Shown one piece after another: positions 24,382 to 35,192 of a stretch of DNA of 64,000 nt; the first letter of the stretch is position 1, and each line of letters starts with the position of its first letter. The DNA comes from Mytilisepta virgata (taxonomy: Eukaryota; Mollusca; Bivalvia; Mytilida; Mytilidae). The translations under genes and the position numbers were made by a program. The notes beneath the pieces are model-generated. The model was not told the origin of the DNA, ran no database searches, and saw nothing but the letters and a program-made list of their open reading frames with translations. The stretch is taken from NCBI GenBank assembly GCA_028015205.1, contig CM051510.1, positions 31,248,580 to 31,312,579 on the forward strand, written 5' to 3'.

Positions 24382-25252
24382 AAGCTATTTTAAATCTTTG
24401 ATAGTCAAATGGGTATTAAGGTTGTTAGAATCTACTACAGAAAATTGGGCTTTAATACCAAAACAATTTTTTAATAAATATGGGGAAAACTTTCTTATAT
24501 TTAAAATGAACATAGGTGAACAAAATTTAAAATTAATACAAAATATACAAGAAATCTCAGAATTTTACCTAGAAATTCTAAAATGTTGGATACAAGTAGG
24601 AGGTGGAGAAACTAAAATACCCAACAATTTCAGAAATATTAGGAAAGAAATAATTTGGGGAAATAAAAACATCAAATTCAAAAATAAACCATTAATTATG
24701 CTTAACAGGATAAACAGTGGCTTAATTTACATAAATGACATACTAGATGAAAAGGGAAATATCTCAGAAAATCACATATTTGACACTTTAAAAACAAAGC
24801 AGAATTGGATATCCGAAATTACTATTCTTAAACAATCTATTCCTAAAGATTGGATCAATATTTTAAATACTGAAAATTCCAGAAAAACTATTGTGAATAT
24901 TAATAACAATAAAATAAGAATAAGAAAAATAGAAATGTCAATAAAAAACATAAACAATAAAACTATATATAATTTCTTCCTTGCAAATAAAACTGAAGAA
25001 AATATTGGGATTGAAAAATGGAAAAACATTTTAAAAACTGACTCCACGCAAATAGCAAAAACGCTAGAATTTACACATTATATAATAAATCTTAACAAAT
25101 TCAAGGTTTACAGATGGAAGTTGATTAGCAATATTTTACCAAATCAACAAAATCTTTATACATGGAAATTATCTGAAACACCTATGTGTCCTTTATGTAA
25201 TCTTGCTGACACATACCAACATTTTTTTAGAATGTAAATTAGTATTCAATTT
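24382..25252 (+). repeat. Direct duplication within LINE ORF2, copy 2
   Basis: 871 bp, near-identical to copy 1, and then continues into the genuine ORF2 end that copy 1 lacks. Copy 2 plus the 62-bp fragment therefore looks like a 5'-truncated, internally deleted second element inserted in tandem. Confidence 0.9.
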
Positions 25253-25547
25253 CTGGAAAATTATCTATGATATATTAAGCAAGGTTGGTTTCACAAATAA
25301 AATCTCACTTAAACATCTAGTTTTGGGTTACAAAATTCAGGACAAGGATTGCTGGAATTTCAATATTATATTCACTGTTTTGGGATTTTAAATTTATAAA
25401 GCTTTTTATGTATCTGAACAAAGGAAAAAATCGGTGGATATTCTGAAAATATTTAAAAATGAATTTAACTTATATTTTGACCAAATTCAAAAGAACATTA
25501 AAGATAACATGTTGTACAAATTTCAACAGTTTCTTAATTGTTTGTAA

Positions 25548-26039
25548 TTGTGGTACTTATATACATGATTGATTTATCTATCGAGTGATTTATTGGTTTG
25601 TTACAATTTTACTTCCCTGTCTATATTTGGTACAAGATTAGTCCGAAGTAATGACCTAATTTCGATACATAGATAAGAAAGGTCAACTAGCATAATTACA
25701 ATTTACTACAGTACTCACATAAAGTGTTATCTTCATTCATTATTCCAAATACTAAAGTAAAATCAAATTAGAAGCCGTACCATGTAGATTATCACATACT
25801 AAAAAAATCAGTCATGGAAATGATATGAAAAACTTCCGGATTTATTTCAAGTTATTGTAATGTGTATTATTATGGAATATAACTAACATAGAGTAGCTCA
25901 TTTACCCATATGAAACCCTGCTCACATGGGTATTAACATAACAGGGTACTTTGTCAGCGACAGCTGTAGTTGGCAAAGTGATTGTTCACAGCTTATTTGG
26001 TGCAATAAATTATTTATGTTTGGAAAAAAAAATAAAAAT
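25548..26039. other. Intergenic, nothing recognised
   Basis: About 490 bp after the LINE. AT-rich, no open frame of note. An A-rich run at about 26022-26042 borders the Penelope-like tail. Confidence 0.4.
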
Positions 26040-26960
26040 AAAACTAGAAACGTATGAACAACATGGACCCCACCAAAAAACCGGGGGTAGACTCAGGTGC
26101 TCCGGAAGAGTAAGCAGTCTCTGCTTCCTGTAGGACACCCGCCATGGTGCTCATGTCAAATCCGGTATGAGGAAGGGATAATATCAATGGAACAGGTCAT
26201 TTTCATTTGGGAAACGGTTTTTTCATACCTGTCAACCAAGTCATGATGACGCCCATAAAACTTTAATAAGGATGACTTCAGCTTAGGAGTAACGTACCCC
26301 TGTCTGAGCAACTTTTCTGTCAGGAGCCGGGCTCTGTCCAGGAAGTCAATTAATGTATATGTCACAAGCTCTGGAATAACGTATGAGTTGTGAAATATAT
26401 ACTCCATACGCCGGCGCTTCTGGAATATTGCCGCTCAAAAATGGAACGTTGACGATTGGAAAGTCAAAGTCATCCCGTTTGTCGTAAAGTTTTGTATTCA
26501 ACCTTCCTCTTTTGTCAATTTCGAGGTGAAGGTCAAGATAAGATGCAGACTTGGCAGTGTCTGTGGTATCTTTAATTTCGAGCTCATTGGGATAGATGAG
26601 ATGTAAGAAATTCCCAAAACGTGAATTGTTGAGTGATAAAACATCATCTTTGTAGCGGAAGCTGAAATTAAAGGTACGGGCTAACTTCTTTTGTTTTTCC
26701 TTAAGAAGCCCGTCAAGGAAGTCTGCCTCATATGAGTAAAGGAACAAGTCGGCCAGAAGTGGCGCACAATTAGTACCCATAGGAATGCCAATTGTCTGTT
26801 GGAAAACAAGTCCACCAAATTGAACAAATATGTTGTCGATCAAAAATTCAATCATCAGGACAATTTCGTCCTCTGTATATTTTTTGTTAGATTTAGAGTG
26901 GTTTTTAACAAAGTATGATTTATCTCTACCAATGACAAGGTATGTGTATCTGTTGTTGCT
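26040..26960 (-). pseudogene. Penelope-like element: reverse transcriptase C-terminal half plus 3' tail
   Basis: Minus-strand reading begins near 26960 (YLVIGRDKSYF) and runs through EFLIDNIFVQFGG, QTIGIPMGTNCAPLLADLFL and the catalytic box FRYKDDV (26635-26660), then SASYLDLHLEID and KLYDKRDDFDFPIV. A 4-bp insertion near 26352 shifts the frame; the continuation (DFLDRARLLTEKLL...FYGRHHDLVDRYEK) is at 26156-26350. Then comes a tail (about 26040-26155) shared with 47.4 kb and partly with 33.5 and 50.9 kb. The second residue of the catalytic box is Lys where a hydrophobic residue is usual. I assign it to the Penelope-like group from these motifs with moderate certainty. The N-terminal half is missing. 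Confidence 0.7.
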
Positions 26961-27117
26961 ATTTTTATTTTGAAAGCATCGATGGATTAGATGTTATAAT
27001 GTCATTTGTCCATGTCTATCGCAATATGCTGGAATGTTCATCATAATTTGTCCAATATAAAAAAATGTTCTTCTTTTCCTTTTCTAGTTTCAGGCGTAAT
27101 GACAAATGTTCTATTTT

Positions 27118-28650
27118 CTAAAGAATTCCAGTAGGTCCAGCAGTACGGTCAGCACCGGCTCTTGCAGTTTCAAACACTTTTATCCATGGGCCAGCTTCCT
27201 CTTCCTTCATATTTCCCAAAAACATGTCCTTCAACAGTGTGTAATTTTGTAGTCGAAGAGCCACAACCCTGTTTTCCTCCGTTGGTCCCGGTAAGGCCAA
27301 AAATGCGTATCGGTCAAGAAGGTTCCCTATATCCTTGACTAATGCAACTCCTCTGTTAAATTCCAGTGCTATGCTAGTGAGCGTCCAGACCGTCAACTTC
27401 TCATCCTCTGTCATTGATGTCCAACCTTCCGGTTGCCAGGTGATAGTTGTTGTGTCTGTCGTCAGTTCTATCTGTTCTGTCTGGCCCCATTTTCTCCTTG
27501 CTTGTGGCAAAAGGGGCATACATAACACCAGCTCTTTCAACTATGGTCTTCTTCTCTTTCAGTTGCTCCTCCGACTTTGATATTTCTTCTGGTTGTACTT
27601 TAATTTCCTTCTCTGACTCCTCTAGTGTTTCTTCTGACTCAGCTTCCCGGATCTCAGTTAGATTTTCCTCTATTGTGTTGGTGGTCTCAGGTGTTGTTGT
27701 TTCTTTGGACTTGACCTCAGGACTTGGTGTTAAAAGCTCTGGGTCTCTATCTGGTGTAATCTTTGGATTCTGTTTTTTTTCCTGTTATGGTTCTTTCAGT
27801 GGAGTTGGTGTTGACGGTACTGATTTCCACATCATCACACACACCTAGTTCTTCGGCAAGGCACTCGAGCTTCCTCTTTTTGGTCACAGAGAAAGAAACA
27901 ATCTGTCGGTACATCTTGGCAATGTACTTCTCTCCAATCCCAAGTGTCTTGGCTGCTGATCTTGTGAGTCCCTCTCTGTTCCTAACCCCAGTGCTAACAT
28001 CTGACGGCACTGTATTCACTGGTTTGAGGGTCTGCAGCCTTCTAAGTAGACTGTCCGCCACTTTCCTGTTTGTGAAGAGATCAATGGTCATCACTACCCT
28101 TTACCATACATCACCGATTGTCGCTTCCTCGTCCGGCAAGTACGCCACGTTTCCCTTTGATGACAGCTCAAGGTTCTGTAGCCCCATCCTGGCCTCTGGT
28201 AATGTTGGTTTTGAGGGCTGTACACTGTCTTGGGATCCATGGTCTTTACCAGGTCCTACCCTTCTTTCCATTTGTCTCTGGTCCTTGTCTTGCCCTTCAC
28301 TTTATCCATCCATCTCCCAGCTATGGCTCTTGTCTGTAGTGTTGAGGTAGACTGGTAATCTGTAGGCTTTATCAGTTTTAAGAAGTCCCTGGGTTTGATG
28401 GACAGCCAGAAACCGTGATTCTCCGAAAAGACCTCTCCCTCCTTGGTCTCTTCTGTTACGTACTGATGTCTCTTTTCAACGAGTGTTTCAGTAAATCTTC
28501 TGATGTCCTATAGGTTTTCTCCCCTTCATAACACCATGGCCAGATTACTGTCAGGGCTGAATGTGCTGATGATGCTGCGTGGTTCTTCAGATCTCTGTTT
28601 TCAAAGCTTTCACTGCAGATCCAACACTTCACTCTAACAACTGGAGACAT
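27118..28650 (-). pseudogene. Decayed ORF upstream of the Penelope-like RT, with C2H2-like finger
   Basis: Minus-strand pieces in successive frames. 28456-28650 begins MSPVVRVKCWICSESFENRD with a Cys-x2-Cys...His-x4-His pattern (NHAASSAHSAL). After a shift come FWLSIKPRDFLKLIKP and AIAGRWMDKVKGKTR. 27747-28094 holds a basic helical region (LLRRLQTLKP, AAKTLGIGEKYIAKMYR), followed by a Glu/Thr-rich stretch. 27118-27540 includes ITWQPEGWTSMTEDEKLTVW and LVKDIGNLLDRYAFLALPG. GC content is higher than the surroundings. Its position just upstream suggests an ORF1 of the same element. I do not recognise the family. Confidence 0.5.
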
Positions 28651-29060
28651 TCTGGAAAGACAGAAGGAAGATCAACTTTTTGTGTTGCATCATCAAACTT
28701 TACCGAAGAAACCTGATATCTACGTTATCAAAATCTTTTATCCGATATCCCACCGCCCCTAATAGTACTAAATTAATGCTGTTCACATACACAGCTTCTT
28801 TGCTTTTTTCATGAAGTTTTCGAAAGGAAGGCCATCATCTCATCTTTGTAAAATATAATATCATGCAATAAAACAACTTAAACAATAACGACAAAAACAT
28901 TTTCTTTTCATCAGGCTTCTGTTCCCCTTTAATTCGTTGTCAAAATTCTATCTCATAGGACAATGTGATTTGACCGGTTGATCAGGCCAGCCACAAATTC
29001 CCCAAAAAATATCAACGGTCGTTTTTCAGTTTGCTTCCTCTTAAGAACCAGAACGCTGAA
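28651..29060. other. Spacer between decayed ORF and gypsy integrase
   Basis: Contains a purine run on the minus strand near 28930 (aaaggggaacagaag) that could be the polypurine tract of the Ty3/gypsy element. No matching long terminal repeat was found, so this stays a guess. Confidence 0.3.
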
Positions 29061-30298
29061 TTAACTCATCTGTTTTATGTACACAGTGACTTGCATATGT
29101 TTCGACAATTGTTTTGTCCATGATGGTATGTTCCTTCCGTGATATAAGGCTAGTCTGTCGATATGATACACCCCTGATGGCTGACGGATGGATCTTTTAA
29201 CTCTGTCAGTTACGTCGTCTATTTTCTTTTCAACAATGTAAGGTCCCTTCCATGGTGAAGTTAATTTTCTATAGACTCCTACTTTGCGTAAAGGCTCATG
29301 TACCCATACAGCTTGTCCCGTTTTAGACATCGTTTTTTAGCTTTCAAGTCATAGTGTATTCCTGATAATTCGCTGCTTGTTTAAGACATTTCCTAGCAAT
29401 TTCATGATTTTCAGTTAATTTATTTTTCAGGTTGATTATGTGTTCGTCGGTATCAGAAAATGGTTTGTCAAGGTTGGATTCTTCAGGAGCGCTAACTACA
29501 GCTTGCATTGGAAGAACATTTTCTCTGCCAAATATCATTGAGTTTGGAGTTTTGGATGTTGACTTGTGTGGTGAAGACCAATATGCTATCGTTACCTGAT
29601 GGAGAAAGTCGTCCCATGTAATTTGATTTTTTCTCACAATACATTGTTAACATAGCTGTTAATGTTCTATTGTATTTTTCTACTGCGCCGTTGGATTGAG
29701 CTGTTAATGTTCTGTTGTATTTTTCTACTGCGCCGTTGGATTGTGGTCTATAACTGGTTGTCCTTGTCTTGTCGATGCCAAATATTTCGCAGATTTGTTT
29801 GAAGAGCTCAGACTCAAAATTTCTCCCCGTGTCTGTATGAAGTTGTAGTAGTGTTCCAAGCCTGCATATAAAGTTGTCGATTAATGCGTTAGCCACTATA
29901 AAGCTCTCCTGCGATGGTACATGTATGACAACGGCTTCAGTCCATTTAGTAAAGGTATCCATGATAACAAGTATGTAACGATTACGGTGCATAGTTAAAG
30001 GTAGTGGTCCAAGTATGTATACCGATATCCCCTCCATCGGTTCTCCAATCTGGTAAGTGGACATTTGTGCTTCATTTTTTAGTTTCCTTGCAAAACATCT
30101 GTCGCACTCCCTGCAGAAAATTTGTATATACTCTTTCATGCCTGGCCAATAAATCTTTGCAACTGTTTTTTCAGTACTCAAATGTCCTGCTGTTGGGATA
30201 TCGTGATGATATTTCAGTACTTCTGTTATCTTTTGTTTTGGCAAAACAAGCTCTAATTTTGACTCATTGCTACCCTCAATTTCCCATCTTCGATACAA
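29061..30298 (-). pseudogene. Ty3/gypsy integrase with duplicated catalytic-Glu segment
   Basis: The zinc-binding region has HHDIPTAGH...CRECDRC (H-H-C-C). The core has MDTFTKWTEA (first Asp), HTDTGRNFES (second Asp) and NGAVEKYNRTL (Glu). A 45-bp in-frame duplication (29654-29743) repeats QSNGAVEKYNRTLTA, so the catalytic Glu motif is present twice. After a frameshift near 29637 the core continues (ITWDDFLHQVTIAYWSSPH...). After another the C-terminal part at 29061-29330 has WKGPYIVEKK, a GPY/F module, and a terminal stop. Confidence 0.85.
29654..29743. repeat. 45-bp tandem duplication in integrase
   Basis: Two adjacent copies (29654-29698, 29699-29743) differing at one base (ttctattg / ttctgttg). 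In frame. Confidence 0.95.
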
Positions 30299-30434
30299 TA
30301 TTCAATTGTTCAATTCCAGCCTATCCCATTGGCTCCACAGTGCCTTCAACTGTGTTCGTCTTGCAGAAATACTTTCCCAGGTTGGTCGTTTCATTAGATC
30401 GCTTTCTTTTGCAACCATGACAGGGCCAATATCC

Positions 30435-31196
30435 TCATCTGACAATTGCAGTTGCCTCACATTTGATGACTCCCATCCTATGAGAAGTTGACAGTTTTTC
30501 GTTTTTGGTTGGTTGTTTACTCCTAGTTATTGCCCTTATATCTCCTTGAGTTTGCTTCTCTGTGTCAACTGTAGTGAGCTGTTTCTGACTGATTCTGCTG
30601 ACACCTGGTAATTGTTTTTCAGCACTGTTTGTTGGAGCTTCATCTTTTTTATCAAAATTATGGTACTTGACAAGGTTGCAAGTTTTTAGTCTCCTTGTTT
30701 CAATTGGTTTATTTTCTTTGACCAATTTCTCTGTTTTTAACTCTGCGGTATCATTTTCATTTAGCTTTTCTTGTCTTTGACAGGCTTTGCCAGGTGCCCG
30801 GCTCAATGCGTCGGCATTACTGTGGCTTTTTCCAGCACGATCTGCTATTCTCATATTATAGGTCCCATGTATCTGCAACCATCTGGCAACTTGACCTGAC
30901 GGGTTTTTCAGACTTTTTAACCAACTGACGGCTGCATTATCAGTGCGCAGGAGTATTTCTTGGCCATAAAGATAATGATGGAAATTTTTGAGTGCAACAA
31001 CAGCCAATAGTTCCTTTCGTGTGGTGCAATATGATTCTTCGTGCGTGTTCAGTGCTTTGATCGTGTAGACAATAACGTGTTCTTTGCCATTAATTTCTTG
31101 TGACAAAACTGCCCCGACTGCAACGTTGCTGGCATCCGTATCAACGAAGAATTCTCTTCCATCGGTCAGATAGTTCAGTATTAATGGGCTAATCAT
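30435..31196 (-). pseudogene. Ty3/gypsy RNase H and following linker
   Basis: Motifs in order: FFVDTDASNVAVGAVLSQ (first Asp), TTRKELLAVV (Glu), LLRTDNAAVSWL (Asp) and HSNADALSR (C-terminal Asp/His box). The segment is open from 31196 to 30435. The later part is a hydrophilic linker towards the integrase. It degrades the RNA strand during reverse transcription. This is the best-preserved domain of the element. Confidence 0.85.
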
Positions 31197-31264
31197 TGCC
31201 TGTTTTAGGTTCTGGAAAGAATTTTCACATTCATTCGTCCAGTTAAACTTTGTGATTTTCTAGC

Positions 31265-32080
31265 AAGCTTTATTCAGAGGTCTGGCTATGTCAGCAAATC
31301 CCTGTAGATAGCTTCTGTAGTAACTACAGAGTCCTAGAAAACTTTTTATTTCTTTGGCATTTTTAGGAAATTGCAATTCCTGTATTGTCCTGATTTTGTT
31401 TGGGTCTATGCTAATGCCATCCTCTGTTAAAACATGTCACAAAAACTTCCGGATTTCTGGAATAAGATACAATTTGAAGGTTTCAGTTTAAGGTTAGTTT
31501 GTCTAATTCTAATAAAAATGTTTTCTAGTCTAAGTAAACTTTGGTCAACAGTCGCGACCGGGACAATACTGTCGTCATATAGAGTTAATATTCAGTCCAC
31601 TGAAGTCCCCTTAAAACATCTAAAACTAAACGTCCTTGGTTGGTGGAGAATGCTGTCTTTTCTCCGTCATTTGGATGAAGGCCAATTTGGAAAAATCATT
31701 GATTCAAATCAAGACAGCTGAACCATTTTGAAAAAGCTAATGAATCCAGACATTCATTCACTCTGGGTAAGGGGTAAGCATCCTTTAATATGACTTGGTT
31801 CAAGCCTTGGAAGTCAACACAGAAGCGTGTTGATCCATCCTTTTTGATTACAAGTACCAGCGGTAATGACCACGGGCAGTTAGAAGGTTCGATCACTCCC
31901 CTGTTTAACATTCTGGTTATTTCCTCTCCTTCAATTTGTCTCTTTCTTAAAGGTAATCATAATGGTGCCTGGCGGATAGGTATTGCTGTGCCTGTGTTAA
32001 TTCTATGTTGAACTCTGTCAGTTCTTCCCAAATCATCAGCTGATTTGGCAAATACATCTTAATACTTAATGAGGAGTTCC
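31265..32080 (-). pseudogene. Ty3/gypsy reverse transcriptase with internal deletion
   Basis: Begins with LGRTDRVQHRINTG and PWSLPLVLVIKKDGSTRFCVDF (31911-31700), then FFQIGLHPNDGEKTAFST. The stretch that should lead to the FGLCNAP region is missing: the sequence jumps to LRGLQWTEY and then to a catalytic-like YDDSIVPVATVD near 31570. The thumb/connection follows (NLKLKPSNCILFQ; ISIDPNKIRTIQEL; FLGLCSYYRSYLQGFADIARPLNKAC). Several stops. Not functional. Confidence 0.8.
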
Positions 32081-33505
32081 GCGACCTTTGGTTCATCATC
32101 ATCCTGTAAGTCCTTTGTGCTACGGTTGTGTAAATCTTGCATGTGTTCAGGTACCGTTGCTGCTGGTGAGTCACACATTTCACTCTGTATTCTGTAGCAG
32201 TGGTTGGCTGTGATTGCATCCGACTCATAGTATGATTCGCATGTTCCCAGGTGCTCTTTTGCATGCACAGTGATTGGAGTTTTGCTGAAATTTATTACCT
32301 GTACATTAATTGTTTCATCATGTGGGTCTATTATTCCTCTTGTTATGTAGGTCCTGTCGTTGCTTTTTAAATTTTCTTTTTGCTCTATTAGCCCTCATTG
32401 TCCCAAATGCTGAGTTTCTTCAATTAAAACTGGTATTAACATTTTACTTTGTCCTGGAATACTGACTCTATCCCTAGAAATAACTCTGCATCTTACATTT
32501 GCTTGTCCTCCTATCCAACATGTAATGTCGTTTTCCCCTGTGCTTAAGACATGCTTCGTGTAGTCAATTCTATGTACATTTTGTAATAAAAATTCTTGTC
32601 ATAATATTGCGTCTTGGTCTATATTGCAAAGAAGAAAAGCACAATTGTTGGAGGTGCTCCCTAATTGGAGGTCACTTCGTAATACTCCGTGTAACTATAA
32701 TTCTTTTCCATTAACATCAAATAACTGACGTTCCGTACGTAGCAACTGTTTATTAACATTTGCTTGTTCTAAATCTGTTCATAAACTTTTAATTTAATAT
32801 AGATGAAATAGATCCGTTATCAATTGAAATAACTGCTGGAAAGTTATCAATATACCCTTTTGTATATAAAAAAAAAACCATTCTCCCAAGTCCCACAGTA
32901 ATTTCACAATTGTCCTATTCTACAAAACTGCCTGACCGTAATTCTCCCACTGGTTTCCGTTCTAACGAGCCAGTGGGTGGTTGAAGTTTCCTTAGTCATG
33001 TTTAATCATTGGGGAAGTCTGGGTGGTCTGGTTACCTGCTGAAATACTTTTAGTCTGGGTCCGTTAATGGACTCGAAATTCGTCTTTGCACTTTAGGTAT
33101 GCTTAGCAGTTCTTTATTAAGTGGTCCGTGTTGCCGCAACAATGATAGGCTAATATCTTCCTCTCGGTCTAATTACTGTAACTGGGCTTATTGTACCCTC
33201 TGTATAATTGGTTCCATTTGCCTTTTAAATTCCTTATCCTTTTGTACAAATAGTCCATCTTATTAGTCATGCTGTTGGTCCGTTCTGTATTTTCTGAAAT
33301 CGCTTCCCTTGATACCATTCTCATACTGGACCGCTTTTTGTCCATACTGTCACCTATTATGGCTTCAAAACGCTCTATAATTTGCACAGCGTCTGCAACA
33401 TTTTTACAGCCTTGATTAGTGCACTGGTTTCTTTAAATCAGCAGATACGCTTTTGTAAATGTGAGATGATGTTGGACCTGTTCCCACTGTCGTAACCTTT
33501 CATGT
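32081..33505 (-). pseudogene. Ty3/gypsy gag C-terminus, knuckle and protease region (decayed)
   Basis: 33420-33505 reads EAHERLRQWEQVQHHLT, a gag-like helix. 33169-33387 is a basic Met-rich piece. At about 33160-33115 the sequence YHCCGNTDHLIKNC is a zinc knuckle whose first Cys is Tyr. Downstream pieces (ITCWIGGQANVRCRVISR, IPGQSKMLIPVLIEE, ITRGIIDP) match the region after the retropepsin in such elements. The protease active-site triad itself could not be read with confidence. Confidence 0.6.
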
Positions 33506-33544
33506 GCCTCCACCGATTTGTGACTTCCACCGGATTGACTTTGT

Positions 33545-33720
33545 TGAACTTCACGATGGGTGCCGTATACGGAGCAGGAACTGCTTACCCTTCCGGAGCA
33601 CCTTAGTTCACTCCTGGTTTTTATAGGAGTTCGTGTTGTTCATTGTTTTTAGTTTTCTGTGTTTATTTGTTGTGCTTGTGGTTGTTCGTTTGTCTTCCCG
33701 GGTTTGTCTGTCCAATGGAT
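33545..33720 (+). repeat. 3'-tail repeat shared with Penelope-like copies
   Basis: Contains gcttacccttccggagcacc and then gagttcactcctgg...ttcgtgttgttca, matching on the minus strand the tails at about 26160-26040, 47530-47400 and 51000-50925. Inserted directly against the broken gag end. Confidence 0.7.
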
Positions 33721-33919
33721 TTAGGAGTTCACATTAATAATTTTGAAATTGTGAAAAAATAGTTTCCAATATCATAAAAAAAGTTAATGCAATATTAAGA
33801 TTTTATATAGAAATGCAAAATGTTTGGATACTAGATCAAGGATGACTCTCATAGCAGCTCTGATACTTGTATATTTCGATTATTCTTGCTCTTCATGGTA
33901 TAGTAGACTGGGCAAAGGG
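33721..33919. other. Short spacer, nothing recognised
   Basis: AT-rich, no open frame. Confidence 0.4.
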
Positions 33920-34380
33920 ATGACAAAAAAAAGTGCCAGTTGTACAGAATAAGGTGGTGAGATTCATCCTTGGTCTGGATTCAAGGAGTAGAACTACATG
34001 TGATATTTAGGACAAAGTCAATATGCTATGTGTATAAGATAGAGTTAGTCAACTTAGATTAAACCATGTATTCAATATTTATCATGGACATGCTCCAGAG
34101 TATTTGTGTGAACATTTTGATTTAAATAATAATAATACCAGAAGTGCTGCACATAATACCAAATATTAAAAACTGTAATAAAAACAGCTTTGTCTATAAT
34201 TCTATACAAGACTGGAACAATCTACCATCCAATATAAAAAACATATCAAATAGATCTGCTTTTAAGACTGCAGTTAAGGAACATTTAAAAATAAGAAATA
34301 TGGAAGCTGGAGACTTTTTATATGTTTTTTTAAAAAAACAGTTGATCTGTTTTTTGGTGAAAGTCAAATTTTAATAATAA
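33920..34380 (+). pseudogene. C-terminal remnant of a CR1/Jockey-like LINE reverse transcriptase
   Basis: Reading VQNKVVRFILGLDSRSRTTCD, then QLRLNHVFNIYHGHAPEYL, then in the frame 34144-34374 NSFVYNSIQDWNNLPSNIK...AFKTAVKEHL. This order (QNK...R-I, L-x-x-I-x-HG-x-AP-x-YL, Y-x-x-x-x-WN-x-LP) is typical of the region after RT in CR1-group LINEs. A likely 3' signal (tgaataaaac) lies at 34597-34606, immediately before the pentamer array. Confidence 0.7.
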
Positions 34381-34516
34381 ATTGAAATATTGTTTTTATA
34401 TATTTTCAAACAAGGGACTCCATTGGAAATAAGCTATACAATTGTAAGATTTATGGGATACCCCATGCTTTTTTCTAAGCACTGTTTTTAAAATATATTA
34501 TGATACTATTTCAAAA

Positions 34517-34553
<37 letters not shown>
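34517..34553. repeat. (TA)n microsatellite
   Basis: About 17-18 TA units in one uninterrupted run. Confidence 0.95.
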
Positions 34554-34557
<4 letters not shown>

Positions 34558-34604
34558 CTTGTCTTGTAACTTTTTGTATATTTGCTTTAATTTGCCTGAA
34601 TAAA

Positions 34605-34830
34605 ACTACACTACACTACACTACACTACACTACACTACACTACACTACACTACACTACACTACACTACACTACACTACACTACACTACACTACACTACA
34701 CTACACTACACTACACTACACTACACTACACTACACTACACTACACTACACTACACTACACTACACTACACTACACTACACTACACTACACTACACCACA
34801 CCACACCACACCACACCACACCACACCACA
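34605..34830. repeat. (ACTAC)n pentamer array grading into (ACCAC)n
   Basis: About 38 perfect ACTAC units followed by about 7 ACCAC units, starting right after the LINE remnant's AATAAA. It produces long artificial reading frames on the plus strand; these are not genes. Confidence 0.95.
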
Positions 34831-35192
34831 TAGAGGTTTCCCTAGACCACTTTAGCATGGCGTTGCACCATGGCCCTATCTTCAAGAACCATGCTGCCTT
34901 CATCACGAATTTTACAATGTGCCCCCAGGTATCAAAACCTAACTTTCAATTTTAATTTAATCTTATCTTTTTGAAACTGATTTGCATTTAATCATGTACC
35001 CCTGTTGTGTTGGCACACTTTTATGAAACTTTTACACTATCATACTAGGATGGAGGCTGTTTATTGCAGGTTTTGACAATTATACTGCCCTCATGTCAAG
35101 GTGGGGTGCCTCCAATATTACTTTTTTTAACCATTGGGTGCCCTTAAATATAAAATTTACCATTCCTTCACAAATTTCTTTGGAAAGCACTT

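Larger units (their letters stand above)
18409..25547 (+). mobile_element. Tx1/L1-like LINE, nearly complete, with internal rearrangement
   Basis: ORF1 (18409-19569) with two zinc knuckles and ORF2 (20882-25547) with L1/Tx1-type endonuclease and RT (QLADDTTIFL), on one strand. The 1.3-kb gap between ORFs holds a 23-base poly-A run (about 19814-19836) and is longer than I would expect, so either an insertion separates them or two copies lie end to end. The 3' part is duplicated (23438-24309 and 24382-25252). Few breaks in ORF2 suggest a fairly young copy. Target-site duplications were not found by eye. Confidence 0.8.
20882..25547 (+). pseudogene. LINE ORF2: endonuclease and reverse transcriptase, Tx1/L1 type (few lesions, duplicated 3' part)
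   Basis: Starts MLKNIHICTTNVKGF. Endonuclease motifs: IQESH, YGPN, then after a frameshift near 21260 GGDMND, ANRIDLFLI. A poly-G run near 21880 marks another shift. RT is open from about 21900 with SPGMDGL, NYRPISLLN, FVDFSKAFDTLNW, GIKQGCPCSS and QLADDTTIFL. A single in-frame stop at 22979-22981 precedes the thumb region. The C-terminus has the knuckle CPLCNLADTYQHFFLEC, whose T-run is 8 long in the first copy and 7 in the second; 9 would keep the frame. The terminal reading ends FLNCL* at 25547 after one more stop at 25389. Confidence 0.85.
29061..33505 (-). mobile_element. Ty3/gypsy LTR retrotransposon remains (gag-PR-RT-RNase H-IN), no LTRs seen
   Basis: Order on the minus strand: gag C-terminus and knuckle (about 33505-33100), protease region (about 32850-32350), RT (about 32080-31265), RNase H (31196 downward) and integrase (30298-29061). 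Integrase after RNase H is diagnostic of the Ty3/gypsy group. There are many frameshifts and an internal RT deletion. Neither end shows a recognisable terminal repeat. Confidence 0.85.

Noticed and set aside
27335..28350. Plus-strand Ser/Val-rich open frames of 80-195 codons
   Set aside because: Antisense shadows of the decayed minus-strand ORF; no signal, domain or splice support.
28920..28950. Possible polypurine tract and LTR of the gypsy element
   Set aside because: No matching second LTR or primer-binding site found, so the element ends are undefined.
34500..34955. Plus-strand open frame of 151 codons rich in Thr/Leu/His
   Set aside because: It is the ACTAC pentamer array read in frame; no gene.
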